DNA from: Nigrospora sphaerica
Lineage: Eukaryota; Ascomycota; Sordariomycetes; Amphisphaeriales; Apiosporaceae
Reading direction: 5' to 3'
DNA length: 64,000 nt
Assembly: GCA_018287875.1 (NCBI GenBank)
Contig: JAGVVL010000022.1
Coordinates: 4,402,001 to 4,466,000, forward strand
Shown: one piece after another, positions 1-10,542 of the stretch
How positions within the stretch are numbered: position 1 is the stretch's first letter
Layout: each line of letters starts with the position of its first letter
Made by a program: the position numbers and the translations under genes
The notes under the pieces: generated by a model
What the model was told of the DNA's origin: nothing
Databases searched by the model: none
The model's input: the letters and a program-made list of their open reading frames with translations, nothing else

Positions 1-1
1 A

Positions 2-877
2 TATCCCACTGATTCGCAATCCAGAAACCGGTCCTTGCAAAGCTTGTTTGGCGAGGCACACGAATTCATCAACTCCTACTTCAACATCGACCTGGACCAG
101 CAGATTCTTGCCAACCCGGAAGCCTGGAGCCCGCTGGCCAATCACGAGTCCATACTGCGCGTTCTTCCGCTGCGGCGGTCTAACTCGGCGCCAGCGAAGC
201 TGATGCGCGTGGCGGCCGTGCTGTGCGTCCTGGCCACGTCCCTGACCGAGAACCTCTTCCAGCCGACCTACCTGCTGGGGGAGAGCAACGAGCTGGCCTA
301 CCTGCTCGACGATATTTTGCAAACCGATGCTGAGCAGGAGCGCCACCTCCGCGCCCAGCTGCTCCGCTTCGAACCGAAGCAGCAGGAGATCAACGGTCGG
401 CGGCGGGTGGAGGGCGTCGTGGTGGACGTGTTCGGCATCGTAAGCCAGTTGCTGCCCCCAGCCCAGCAGCACGCCTTCCGCGACGGGCTCGAGAAGGTCT
501 GCAAGTCGGCGCTGGGCACCTGGACCCGGATACAGCGGCTGGGCGCCCGCGTCGAGCCCATGATGGACGGCGACCTGTGGCGGCTGCTCCCGGCGGCGCC
601 GTCCACTGCGACGCCCCGGGCCGCCGGCGCCGACTTCAAGCTGGTCGTGTGGCCAGGATTCCTCGTCGCCGAGCCGGCGGGCGTGACCGTGCTGAGCGAC
701 GGCTTCGCCGTCACCGAGGGCCAGGCCCAGGCCGCGGCCCGCGAGGAGGTGGCCAAGGCGGTCCCGGAGCGGCACCGCAGCGCGCGCCGCAGGTCGCGGG
801 CGAATACTAACAGGGCGTCGGCGGCGAGCAAGCCTTTTTTGTCCTCGGATTCCGGAAAGCAGTCAAGCGGTGGCTGA
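2..877 (+). CDS. Unrecognised protein, 3' end only (5' end outside window)
   Basis: The frame is open from base 2 with no stop until TGA at 875-877, and no in-frame ATG marks a beginning, so this is the last exon or tail of a gene that starts upstream. About 291 residues are visible. I do not recognise the family. The first ~140 residues look helical and moderately conserved in character (many Leu, Glu, Gln). A basic, Ser/Arg-rich low-complexity tail follows (last ~45 residues, with clusters of RR and SS) and could act as a nuclear localisation signal, which is inference only. Codon use is GC-rich like the other real genes here, and the antisense open frame at 298-831 is its shadow. Confidence 0.6.
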   Translation, partial: YPTDSQSRNRSLQSLFGEAHEFINSYFNIDLDQQILANPEAWSPLANHESILRVLPLRRSNSAPAKLMRVAAVLCVLATSLTENLFQPTYLLGESNELAYLLDDILQTDAEQERHLRAQLLRFEPKQQEINGRRRVEGVVVDVFGIVSQLLPPAQQHAFRDGLEKVCKSALGTWTRIQRLGARVEPMMDGDLWRLLPAAPSTATPRAAGADFKLVVWPGFLVAEPAGVTVLSDGFAVTEGQAQAAAREEVAKAVPERHRSARRRSRANTNRASAASKPFLSSDSGKQSSGG

Positions 878-2162
878 GGCAGACTTGAGTTTGGATCTAC
901 AACGGGATGTTGACGGTTTCGACGACTATTGGTTTTCAGACGTGTGGCTTTCTTTTCTTTTTCTTTTTCTCAGTTGGGTCAGTATGGCAGGGCCTGATTT
1001 GATATGCCGTTTCCTTAATGTACATTAGTTAAGCAGCGTGATTTGGGTTCGCTTATTGACTGGATTTTCCTTCAACCTATTAAGCATCTTTTAACTTGTT
1101 TCTTTTTGGATATTATCCTAACAAGCTCATTAGTTGTCCATTTTGGCGCCGAACCACCAATACAAGCTTAGCATAAATGAAACCTCTTACTGTAAGCTCC
1201 AGCTATAGCTAAATCTTGTACTTTTCATGTAGTGCAAGTACTCTTCAGCCTCCTAACCTTGATGCGCGTCTCCTGATTCGTCCATTCAAGGTTCGACCAA
1301 AATGCACAATTACTGAGGCTATGGGGATAGGAAGACCACGAGGCCATAGTACCTGCGCTGGCGTAAGTTGAAGTCACTATTTTGCCTCCTTAAGGCCCTT
1401 GTGTTGAATTCTTCCCCAACCTCTAGTCGGTCCACCGTTAGGGTTCTAGGCTTTGCCAGACGGTTTACCACCAACCCGGGAGAGCGCGTATGCTCATATA
1501 AGCACCGGCATGTTTCGGCCGGGTAAAGCGGGTTCGATTCACCGCGAGCTTTTTTATAATCCGTACTTGTCTGCCGGTTAACTCGTTATTAAGTCTTTTG
1601 CCGAGGTTGCCGCGGTGCGTCCCGTCGAGGCTGTGTTAAGCGCCAGGTCGCGGGACAAGGCGCTCTCGTCACGCTGCAGGGCGACCCAGTGTAATCAATC
1701 AGGAACCTCGAAATTTTCAGGTGAGAGACTTACTTGGGGCTGTGATGCGCCGCCGAATACAGCCGCACGGGTACCCGTGTAGTTGAAACGCCCACTTGAG
1801 GTTTCTGGCACTAGACGCTGTCAACTAGCGTTGCAGGTCGCCGGGCACGGCTCCTAGACGCCAAAGCCGGGGCCATTACGAGCACCCGGCTCGGCTCTGC
1901 CCCCCGTGATGCTCACCGTTCCTATAGCATCCTGTTCCAGGTTAAAAGTCGTCGGCCGATCAAGACGTATCGGAGCCATATAACACCTTGGTTTGGTAAC
2001 GAGCCCAGATCGTTGTGAAGTGTAATTGTTACCGTGTATACTCCCGAAGTTGAGGGTCGGCGTCCTATTCACACCTAATACCGCTGCTGGGCAGCCTTCC
2101 TAACATCCCTTCTCCTCGGCCTTTCACCTTTTCCGCCCGCCTTCCACACACGTCTATCCGTC
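878..2162. other. Gene-free gap, partly AT-rich
   Basis: No supported gene. Bases ~900-1300 are clearly AT-richer than the flanking genes, with pyrimidine runs. This fits decayed or non-coding DNA but no element is recognisable. A GGTTCGATTC string near 1542 resembles a tRNA B box but no tRNA fold can be drawn around it. The last few hundred bases should contain the promoter of the tyrosinase gene. Confidence 0.5.
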
Positions 2163-3143
2163 ATGTTCGGTCTCCGTCTCGTTGGGCTAGCATTGCTGCT
2201 CGCCGGCCAGGCCTGGGCCCAGTCCTGTACGGAGCCGACGGTCCGGCGCGACTGGCGAACACTGAGCGCCAAGGAACGAAGCCACTTCATCGACGTGCAA
2301 CAGGAACTGTGGCGGCGGGACCCCGACGAGGTGACGGGCATAGCCGACTATGACCGACAGTTCACCATGATACACCGTAGTAACACACAGTACGCGCACC
2401 AGCTGCCGGCCTTCTTACCGTGGCACCGTCGTCTCCTGCGCGACTACGAGGCCGCCCTGCGGACCATCGATCCCGAAATCTCCTTGCCGTACTGGAACTG
2501 GGCCGCCGACAGCGCGGCGCTGACCAAGTCGGCCGTCTTCGCCGACGATGCCTATGGCGGCGACGGGTCCGCCGCCAACGATAACTGCGTCGCGACGGGC
2601 CGCTTTGCGAACTGGAAGTTGCTGCTGGGCAGCAACATCAACGACGTGCACTGTCTGCGCCGCATCTGGTCGGACGGGTTCAACGCGCAGGGGCGGGCCG
2701 GTGGGCCGGGGGCGGTGCCGAGCGAGGCCGAGATCGCCGGCAACATCACGGCGTTCGGCGCCGACTTCGACGCGTTCCGGCGCTGGATGGAGCCGCACCA
2801 CAACGCCATCCACGTGGGCCTCGGTGGCATGGGGACGCGGCGCCGCGGCGACATGGCGCTGCTCGCCACGTCGCCCAACGAGCCGCTCTTCTGGCTGCAC
2901 CACGCCTTTGTCGACCGCATCTGGTGGCAGTTTCAGCAGCAGGGCCCCGAGGCCGAGAGGGCCTACAGCGGACGTCCGAGCCCCGGCTCCATGCTCGACC
3001 CCCGCGACCGCGCCTGGCGCCGCGACGCCCGCCGCTCCGACCGCATGCTCCCCTGGAACGAGCCCGTCGAGTGGGCCTTCTATTCCGACGCCAAGGACTA
3101 TTGCTACGTGTACGACGAGGCCGGCTCCGGCATCGGCATGTAG
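2163..3143 (+). CDS. Secreted short tyrosinase / catechol oxidase-like copper enzyme
   Basis: Single-exon gene for 326 residues. Residues 1-19 form a hydrophobic signal peptide ending in AWA/Q, so the product is probably secreted. The type-3 copper centre is visible: CuA ligands are likely His71, His79 and His88 (the last in the context LPWHRR). CuB ligands are likely His213 and His217 (EPHHNAIH) plus one of the His246-His247 pair (FWLHHAFVDRIWW). These enzymes oxidise phenols or catechols to quinones, as in pigment formation or phenol detoxification. At 326 residues it lacks the C-terminal latency domain of classical long tyrosinases and matches the short, secreted fungal class. Substrate (mono- versus diphenol) cannot be read from the sequence. 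It converges on the Clr5 gene, 224 bp away. Start is the ATG directly before the signal peptide. Confidence 0.9.
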   Translation: MFGLRLVGLALLLAGQAWAQSCTEPTVRRDWRTLSAKERSHFIDVQQELWRRDPDEVTGIADYDRQFTMIHRSNTQYAHQLPAFLPWHRRLLRDYEAALRTIDPEISLPYWNWAADSAALTKSAVFADDAYGGDGSAANDNCVATGRFANWKLLLGSNINDVHCLRRIWSDGFNAQGRAGGPGAVPSEAEIAGNITAFGADFDAFRRWMEPHHNAIHVGLGGMGTRRRGDMALLATSPNEPLFWLHHAFVDRIWWQFQQQGPEAERAYSGRPSPGSMLDPRDRAWRRDARRSDRMLPWNEPVEWAFYSDAKDYCYVYDEAGSGIGM

Positions 3144-3367
3144 TGCGAGGTCCGTCGCGAAGGGGCAAAGGAAGATCGGTCACTGTACATACTACTACCA
3201 CATATTTGTGAGTCAACTATCCATAGAGAAGATATAATGCGTCCTGCGGCGGACTTAATTGATGCTTTCGATCTCGCCCACAATGCGTCCCCCGGTCACT
3301 TTCTGGCAGCGGCTTGTGCTTGTATTGGCTACTCAACCGTGCAGATATCGTAATTACCGCCAGACTA

Positions 3368-5909
3368 TCAGGCGCAGGGATCACGACCGTACTTGATCCT
3401 GACGCCTTGCTCGTGCCATCTCTGCCTATGCGCTCCCATGCAAAAGCCTGCCTGTTTGTCCCATGAACCAAAGCGCACTTCGAGAGAGGTGGCTTCACCG
3501 GGCTTTGAAAAGAAGATCTCGTCTACTTCAAAGGAGCAGGATTCCTTAAAATGGGCAAGGACCTCTTCCTGAGTCGGACACGCGGTCGACTTGGCCCGTC
3601 TCTTACCGTCTCTTCTGCGAACGCCTTTCTCGGCTTCTGTTTGATCCACTGTGATCGTTCTGGTAGTGGCGAGGCCCGTAACCACCAACACTCGGCTGGG
3701 CATGTATAGGCTTTTCTTATGGCCGGGCATGTCTCGACTCGGCTGGGAATACGCGAGTACTGATTGCGTGACGCGTCCCGAGTATTCTCCAACTTGAAGG
3801 CCTTGGCTCTCGTGCCTTTGCCAGAACTTGTCGGCAGCCGTGGTGTCCCAGAAGACTATTGATGCCGTTGACGTGCGTGGCGTCGTTATAGATGGTGCGA
3901 TGTTGCTGCTGAATATCCGGCCCGTTTCTCTGATCGCCCCGAGAAGCTCGTGGTATGTCAATGAAGGTGAAAGCCCGGAAATGGTGAAACGGCGGTGAAG
4001 GGCCGTCGTCTGAGATGGAGCTCGGCTCGGAGTCTCTTCCAGTGCCGCGGCGGAAGTGTCGTTCGGAGGAGCGCTGCCTCTCAGACGCTCGCGCTGAATT
4101 TGTTTAACCCAATCCCTCCTCGATCTTGCTCTCTTGAACGTCCTGCAAACATTGCGGCCGTTGTCGAACTCGCATTTCGGGCAAGTCTGTCGGTCCTGGA
4201 AGCATGATTCGCACTTCTGGCTCGGCCGACAATTTGCGCAGAGGTCGAATCCCTCGAGGCCGCTCTGGATCGTCAGAAGATGGTTCTCTGCTTCCAGGGA
4301 TTCCCATATTGCCTCCCGACCTTTTCGCCACGCGACCAGAGTCAGGCACATGCTTATCGCTCTGATACGACACGTCTCATCGCCTTTGGCGAGCAGGGCG
4401 ATGGCGCTTTGCATCCTCTGCTCGCACTGCTCCATCTCTTTCCGGCGATGGTGGATCTCGGCGAGGACTTTTGTTGCCATGACGTAAGCGAGAGTCTTGA
4501 TCGACCAGACAGGCCGTCGTTTGGACAGAGTCTTTTTCGTGCCTTCAATGACCTCTTGAGCTTTGGCTTGGCCTTGCTCCATATTTTCACAGATCCAGAG
4601 GGCCGCATAGGCATGGTAACAGCTGAGCAGAATGCGGTTATCCGACGTCAATCTTTGGTTGCTGCTGTTGCACTCCTCCCGCGTGACTTCGAACTTGCGC
4701 AGGAGGATGTCTCGCCGAATGTCGTCTATCAGCCGAAATCTGGGCATTGTGATAGAATCCCTGTGCCGTTTTGCCTTTTTTTCGGACTTCGGTGGGTTAG
4801 GTGGGGGCTTAACCCGTTTCTTCTTCATTTTCCTGTCTGGCTCCCTAGAGAAATACTGCGCATAAGTAGACCAAAGGCGGAGCATCGCGACATTCTCGTC
4901 TTTCACCTTATTATCTAACTTGGCCAGCGTTTCGCGGAATCCAAGCCCCATGGTAGGCGTGAAGTCCGCCTCGTCCAGATCAACAATAGAGGCGACGACG
5001 ACGGACATGGGGGACTCGACGCCATGCAAGGCGGAGCAGGATTTTGCCAGGTGCCCTAGCAGAGTAGCGAGGGCTTTGAGGCCGGGGACACGTCTGTCCA
5101 CGCTGCGGAGGAGCAGGGACAAGTGCCAGATTTTGCCCAGGAACAATGGATCGGGCCTTGCGGCAAGGACATCGAGATGGGGAGAAATCATGAGCAGGAG
5201 CTTGTGCGCTTGTCTCGTTTGGTTGCAGCGGATTAAAGTCGAAGCCGAGTCACATAGTGATTCTATACAGAACCACGTCTTTGCTTGTGCCTCGGTGCCG
5301 TCTGGACTGAGAAAACCCGCTAGGTTTACTGACCAAGTCTGCTTGCCCTTAAGCTTGAAAATGGAGTCGAGGAACCGGTGAACCGAGAACATGATGCTTT
5401 CCTGAAGTCGGTAGCGTAGCGGTGTCGGCTGCCGGACAAGCTGTTCCGCGAAGTTGGTCAGGCGCAGAGGCATGACTTCCGCGGCTACGCTCCTGATAGC
5501 CCTTGGAGACTGCACTTTCGCCCGCGTCCGTTTCTTGACTCCCCCTGGGAAAACAGCTTCGCTGTCCTTCTTCGGGAACTTCTTGCGATACTCATCCTTC
5601 CTGGGAAAAGGCAAATGTCAGATCGCTGTAGTAAATATCCAAAGGAGGCACGCATGTGGGTACATCACTCCCGCAACTAGACCGAGTACATCTCGCTCCA
5701 TTTTAAGAGTAAAGACGGGGCACAGATTAGCAGACGCACCTGGCAGAGAAGTTGTAAAGAGTCAGCATGATGTACCCCACGAAGTGCTCTGGGAGATTTT
5801 CTCTCAGGTACAAATCCTCAATGATTGTTCTGACCGCGCCCCATTTGGCTTGGTCAGCCAAAGCTTTTGAGATGCCACCAGATGCAGGCACCGGTTGTGG
5901 ATGACTCAT
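3368..5909 (-). CDS. Clr5-domain protein with Cys cluster and RRM-like C-terminus
   Basis: Two exons, join(5909..5740, 5600..3368), give 800 residues. The 139-nt intron has GTGCGT donor, CTGAC branch and CCCAG acceptor. The splice fuses the N-terminal helices to ARKDEYRKKF, completing a Clr5 domain at about residues 20-70 (Trp-rich start, LY.RENL, then KDEYRKKFPKK). Clr5 domains are fungal, DNA-binding-like modules. The middle (~100-500) is helical with TPR-like character and a Lys-rich stretch. Residues ~511-542 hold seven Cys spaced CX2CX5CX2CX6CX2CX8C, a possible zinc-binding knot. Two RRM-like segments follow (~593-670 starting RFTISGLSP, and ~690-795 starting RVLVVTGL). The protein may act in RNA or chromatin biology, which is inference. 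It diverges from the GTPase gene at 6557. Family assignment of the Clr5 domain is reasonably firm; the RRM call is tentative. Confidence 0.75.
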
Positions 5910-6556
5910 GGCGATAATGATTGTCTTGAAAAAGCTTTGAGTGCTGATGAAGATTGCAGCAGAGTGGAGGTAATGCAGAATAGAGCCGATGAAACAGTTC
6001 CAGACGAAACCCTCAAGGCTCTATGCATGTTGGATGCGGGGTCGGAGAGTGCGCAAGGCCAAGCTCAGCCTCGTTGGTCGTACGGCTCGACATCACGTCT
6101 CCCCCCCCCTGCTTGTTGAAAGACCTATAATGATTGGATCATGTCCTGCATGATGAATCTGAAAGGTTACTGGTCGAGTAATGGAGTGTGGGCCGTACAA
6201 TAGTGAGAGACAAATCAAATGTGAGTATGGCCCAATGCTGCCCGAATCAGAAGTGATTTGCATGAGGGGGCATTCGTGCAGCAGCGGGCAGAATCGGTGT
6301 GGTGTACATGAGAACGAGGTATCCCTCGAGGGGAACTGAAAGTTCTGGGGGCCGGGAAATTTTATAAATACCCGTGCTTCTGCTCTCTATGTCCCTTCTA
6401 CTTTTAATCTCTAAGCTCTTTTCCCTTGCAAGATACTGAAGACGAACTCAGTGGCACCGATTTTGCCTCAAGCAATAAGTTCCCGACTCACCGGCGAACA
6501 CATCACTTCATCTTTTACACACAAAGGCGTCCTTCTTCAATACACACGACGACATC
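5910..6556. promoter_or_regulatory. Shared divergent promoter region (Clr5 gene / GTPase gene)
   Basis: These 647 bases separate two divergent starts, ATG at 5909 on the minus strand and ATG at 6557 on the plus strand. The GTPase side has a TATA-like element (TATAAATA at 6363-6370) followed by a CT-rich leader, about 190 nt before the ATG. No TATA was seen on the Clr5 side. No coding sequence is supported here. Confidence 0.5.
6363..6370 (+). promoter_or_regulatory. TATA-box-like element upstream of GTPase gene
   Basis: TATAAATA followed by a pyrimidine-rich stretch (about 6380-6430), a usual arrangement for a fungal core promoter. It lies ~187 nt upstream of the chosen ATG, leaving room for a 5' leader of about 130-150 nt. 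Confidence 0.5.
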
Positions 6557-8119
6557 ATGCCTGCCTCCATCCATGACCACTCGACTCAGGGCGTTGCCAT
6601 GGCCCCGTGCGGAACGATCTGCGACCTTGAAGCACGTCCTGACCCGGAATCCCCGACATCCTCCAATCACGGAAACACGCCGGTGTCTGGAACATCGTGG
6701 GACAACGACACCGGATCGGTGGGCGCTGTGCCTGGGTCCGATTCGGAGCGCCTGGACGACAATGGCCCTGGATCCACGGGGTATGTTCAATAATCAACAT
6801 ATTGCAGAGCCATACTCGTCACCACTGCTGACTCAGAGGTAATAGGCTTCCCGACCCCGGCAGCAGCGAAGAAACACCCAAGGCCTGGACTTGGGCGTTT
6901 AGAAAACTGCGACAGACTGTGGCTGAAGCAAAAGGAGCTGCGACGGAAGAGGTCATCAGATTCATGATGAAACAGTACGTATACTTGACCCACTAGGTGC
7001 CCAAAAATTCTACGGTGGATTTTAATAATGCCTTCTAGTCTCCGGGGCACCAAATTGATTCTCGTCGTCGGTAAAGCTGGGACGGGGAAGACAACCATCC
7101 TCTCTGAGCTCACTGGTCTGCCGGGCTTGGTGTCTGGCGAGACTTTGGAACAGGGTAAGTTTAGCCCCGTAATTGTGTTATCTGCGTTATATATTGACCT
7201 TACTGGTCGACCAGGGACTAAGGAGTACCACATATGCCCTGCGATTATCGATGACGAGCAATACCTATTCATCGACACGGCCGGTTTTGGAGACCCCAAA
7301 TGCGACGATTCCCACAAATTCCAGAACATTGTGAGCTGCGTCACGGCCCTTGGTGCTTTCGTTCAAGTCGTGGGTGTTCTCTTCGTCATCGGAGGTGTCG
7401 GAACCCGGCTGTCCCAGCAAGACATCAAGACGGCACGCTGGTTGCAGTGCTTCTGCGGCCCCGAATTCCTCCGAAATGTGACGATCGTCACCAGCTTCTG
7501 GGATACCTACAGTAGCTCCGCTTTCCGACAGGCATACGACCGGATGGACAGCCTGTATCAGGACACGACATTCAACCAGCTGTTGCATCCTTCGCATCCC
7601 ATAGAACGCTACCATGGCGCCACAGTCTACCATCACGGGGTGGCTGGGGGAGAGCTGACGCCGAGCTCCTATCCGGGTCTTGACTTCAAAGAGGACAGAG
7701 AGCAGCGCAGTGAGGAACTTCGTAACCTGATCCGGCGCCGCTATGCCGACCTCAAGTTCAAGCCCGTCAAGCTGCAGTTCATGAAGGAAGTTGAACATGG
7801 CATTGACCCCATGGAAACTGAAGCCGCCAAGGTTTTGCGAGCTGACCTGATCGGCACTGACGTTGGGATCAGGGCTGGCAAGTGTTTCGTCCGGCTCGAC
7901 CCGGAGTTGGGAAACCATCTACCCATGGTGCATATCCCCTCACCGCCCGAAGTTGACCCCAAGTCGTGGACCGAGAGGCTCTACGAGTGGTATGAGCTTG
8001 TTCAAAAACTTGCCACGTACTACCAGGCCCGCCGCAATGCCACCTCGACATTTTCCTTCGTCGAAGAGGCGTGGAACGGTATTCGTGCCTGGTGGTCCAA
8101 GCCTTCGAACGGGTGGTAG
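6557..8119 (+). CDS. AIG1/septin-like P-loop GTPase (G-domain protein)
   Basis: Four exons, join(6557..6780, 6837..6974, 7039..7154, 7215..8119), give about 460 residues. The second acceptor could instead be 6845/6846, which is in frame and removes three residues. Intron 3 (7155-7214, 60 nt, GTAAGT..CCAG) is in frame, so an unspliced read would look open; removing it yields a continuous switch region (LEQGTKEYHI). Motifs: P-loop GKAGTGKTT at ~132-140, DTAGFGD (G3) at ~180-186, and a weak G4-like TSFWD near 250. This resembles fungal AIG1-type GTPases that bind and hydrolyse GTP. Residues 1-120 are low-complexity and polar (Asp, Ser, Pro, Gly), then helical. No membrane segment is seen. Function is unknown; such proteins are common in accessory or heterokaryon-incompatibility-like repertoires. 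Divergent neighbour: the Clr5 gene. Confidence 0.8.
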
Positions 8120-8601
8120 TCTGGTCGAGGTTGCTGAGGGCGAGGTTATTGCGCGATGGAGGAGAGATGTTCGGGATTTTGCACTTGTATTGGAAAGACG
8201 CTCGTTTGATCCACACTCGTTTTTCCTTATCTAATTTACCTAAATGCACATTGTCCTTTTCTATTTCATCCATCCAGGCCAAGGAGCAGGCCCAAAAGAC
8301 TACATGATTCCCCATGAAAAGTTTGATCAGCATATTAGGTTGCTAAAGAAAACGCCAGACCGCCCTCCCCCTTCCTCATAGCTCGGAAGCGGGGTTCGAT
8401 GCCTTCCATTATATTCAAGTTGGAGCGAGTGGAAATACGTGTTCGCATAACATACACTGACCAATCTGATGCCGCGCCACATCCTCCCGCAATTACCCCA
8501 GAAGTGCCATGTCATCCCATACATACTTTAAAAGTGCTTTGTTACCGATACGATAGAAACCAATATCGCTGTTTACCCTCCGTGAGGCGCGTGCTGGTAC
8601 T
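8120..8601. other. Intergenic region between convergent genes
   Basis: This 482-bp stretch lies between the 3' ends of the GTPase and P450 genes. It should hold both 3' untranslated regions. It is AT-richer than the genes, and I see no further feature. Confidence 0.5.
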
Positions 8602-10444
8602 CTAGCACTCCAAAGAGGACAGATCCAGCTCCTCCTTTCGTCTGCGCACCAAGAACTTGACACCGTAGGGCAAGGCATAGTTGGAGCCCACGACGGTGGC
8701 CGGCAGATCTTCATGGCCCTCGGCCAGCTTCCAGTCGTACTTGAGCAAGATGTGGGCGAGGGCGATCTTGATCTCGTTGGCGGCGAAGAAACGGCCGGGG
8801 CAGGCGTGGATGCCGTGGCCGAAGCCGACGTGCTTGGGCGTGGCGCTGACGAGGTGCGCCTTGTTCTCCTCCCCCGCCTCGCGCATCCGCACGAAGCGGT
8901 ACGGGTCCCACCGCAGCGGCTCGGGGTACGCCTTCTCGTCCAGCATGGCCTTCCGCCCGTCCATCCGGACCCTGGTGCCCTTCTTGATGACGAAGCCGTC
9001 CTTGAGCTTGACGTCGGCGAGCGCAGTGCGTTGAAAGTACGCTGGAGGCGTGGGGCCGTTAGCTACCGCCAACGTGTTTGCGAGGAAAGGGGGGGGTGCT
9101 ATCTGGGGAACTCACTAAGAACGATGGGCCGCAACCTCTGGGACTCTTTGCAGCAGCTGTCCATGAGTTTGAGTTTCTGGAAAGCCGTCTTCTTCAAGCC
9201 GTCTGTGCTGAGAACCCGAATGACTTCCTCTCGCAGCGGGCCAAGGATTTCCGGGTGTTTCGCAATGTCAATCATGGTCTGTGCCAGCAAGTCCGTCGTC
9301 GTATGTATGGCTACCAGTGAGAGGGCGATTTGGTTAGTGGTCGGGTCGTTGTTGTGGGGTGCCTCGCGGGAGAACCACTCGATCGAGTCGTTGTACGGAT
9401 GGGGTTCACCCCGTGCCGCCGCCGCGGCCTTGACGGCAAGACGACGGTCGATGTGCGGCTGCAGGACGGTCCGGCAGCGCCGAAGCCGTCGCCGGACCTC
9501 GGAAAACTCAGGCATGAACCAGTGCACCACGGGGCGCACGGCGCGGGGCCACATGTTCAGACTGAAAGAGGCCCGGAAAGCGGCCGAAGTGTACTGCGAC
9601 GAGCTCTCGATCCACTCCTTGTCGTTGCAGAGCTCTTCGCCCATGAAGATGCGGGATGACATGCGGGAAACGGTGAGCATGATATCGTCGGGGGTTACCG
9701 GGTGCCATTCTGGACGTCTCGGCGTTAGTTACGGTACTTATGCCGGCTCGTAGAAAAGGAGGCGAACCTTGGGAATCCGTGAATACGTCTTGGAGGGCGA
9801 CGGTGGCTTCCTGCGATATAGGTGCCGTAAGGTTTACTGAAACGGAGAAGCTTCGTCAGATGTTGCCCCAAGACTATGAGAGCAGGGTGTGGCAAGAAAG
9901 GCGTATTACTAAGGGCTTTGGTTAAGTAGTTTTGAACAACCTTGATTATGCCGTCGCTTTCGCTAAACGGCTCAAAGCCGGGAAGATAGCCGTGACTGGC
10001 CTATCAAGCCATTATTGGTACTAAACTCAAGAGTCGACAGCCTGCCATGAAACCTAGACTCACATCTGATGCCGCCTCTGCGAACTCCAGCGCGCGATTG
10101 CTCTTGAGCTCGTCCACATACTTGGGCGGTATGATGAGCACGTCGCCAACTTCGGTATAGAGCTTGTAGGGCCGGTCCGGGAACTGGCCATCGCCCTGCT
10201 GCAACAGTTCGCCGCTCCGCCCCATCCAATCGACGAGTCGCGAGCGCCATGTCAGCTCGGTCGGCTTCTTGGGGTTCAACCGGGGCAGCTCCGGGTAGCT
10301 CTCCCGGCGGCTGTATGCCAGTAGAATGAAGAGCGTGACTGTGACCACGTAGGGCAAGTAGAAGGCCGTCCCATTACTGTTCCAGTCGTTCTGGAACGGG
10401 AACGCGGTCTGGGAAATGTTGACGAGAGACTTGAGCGATGACAT
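8602..10444 (-). CDS. Microsomal cytochrome P450 monooxygenase
   Basis: Five exons, join(10444..10064, 10000..9910, 9836..9768, 9709..9116, 9041..8602), give 524 residues. Introns are 58-74 nt; intron 3 uses GTTCGC as donor and intron 1 a TAG acceptor. The start is the ATG at 10444, since the longer open frame begins at a GTG. A membrane anchor lies near residues 28-45. P450 landmarks: I-helix AIHTTTD, K-helix KESQRLRP (ExxR), and the heme loop FGHGIHACPGR at ~452-462 with Cys459 as axial ligand. It should be an ER-anchored, reductase-dependent monooxygenase. The AIHTTTDLL I-helix and FFAANEIK downstream of the heme loop recall the CYP68/CYP503 (ent-kaurene oxidase-like) group, but substrate cannot be inferred. 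No synthase gene lies nearby, so it is not part of a visible cluster. Confidence 0.88.
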
Positions 10445-10534
10445 GGTCACTGTCGAGGTACTGGTTCTATTGAGTAGGCTCGTTTATTCTGGGGGAGGAT
10501 TGAATTTAGAACGTCGGCTCCGGGTTGCCCTGAG

Positions 10535-10542
10535 GTTTATAG
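10535..10542 (-). promoter_or_regulatory. TATA-box-like element of the P450 gene
   Basis: On the minus strand this reads CTATAAAC, about 95 nt upstream of the P450 ATG at 10444, a plausible core-promoter spacing. Confidence 0.4.

Noticed and set aside
1510..1570. GGTTCGATTC followed by a T-run, resembling a tRNA B box and Pol III terminator
   Set aside because: The T-arm stem does not pair, no A box is found at the right distance upstream and no cloverleaf can be drawn.
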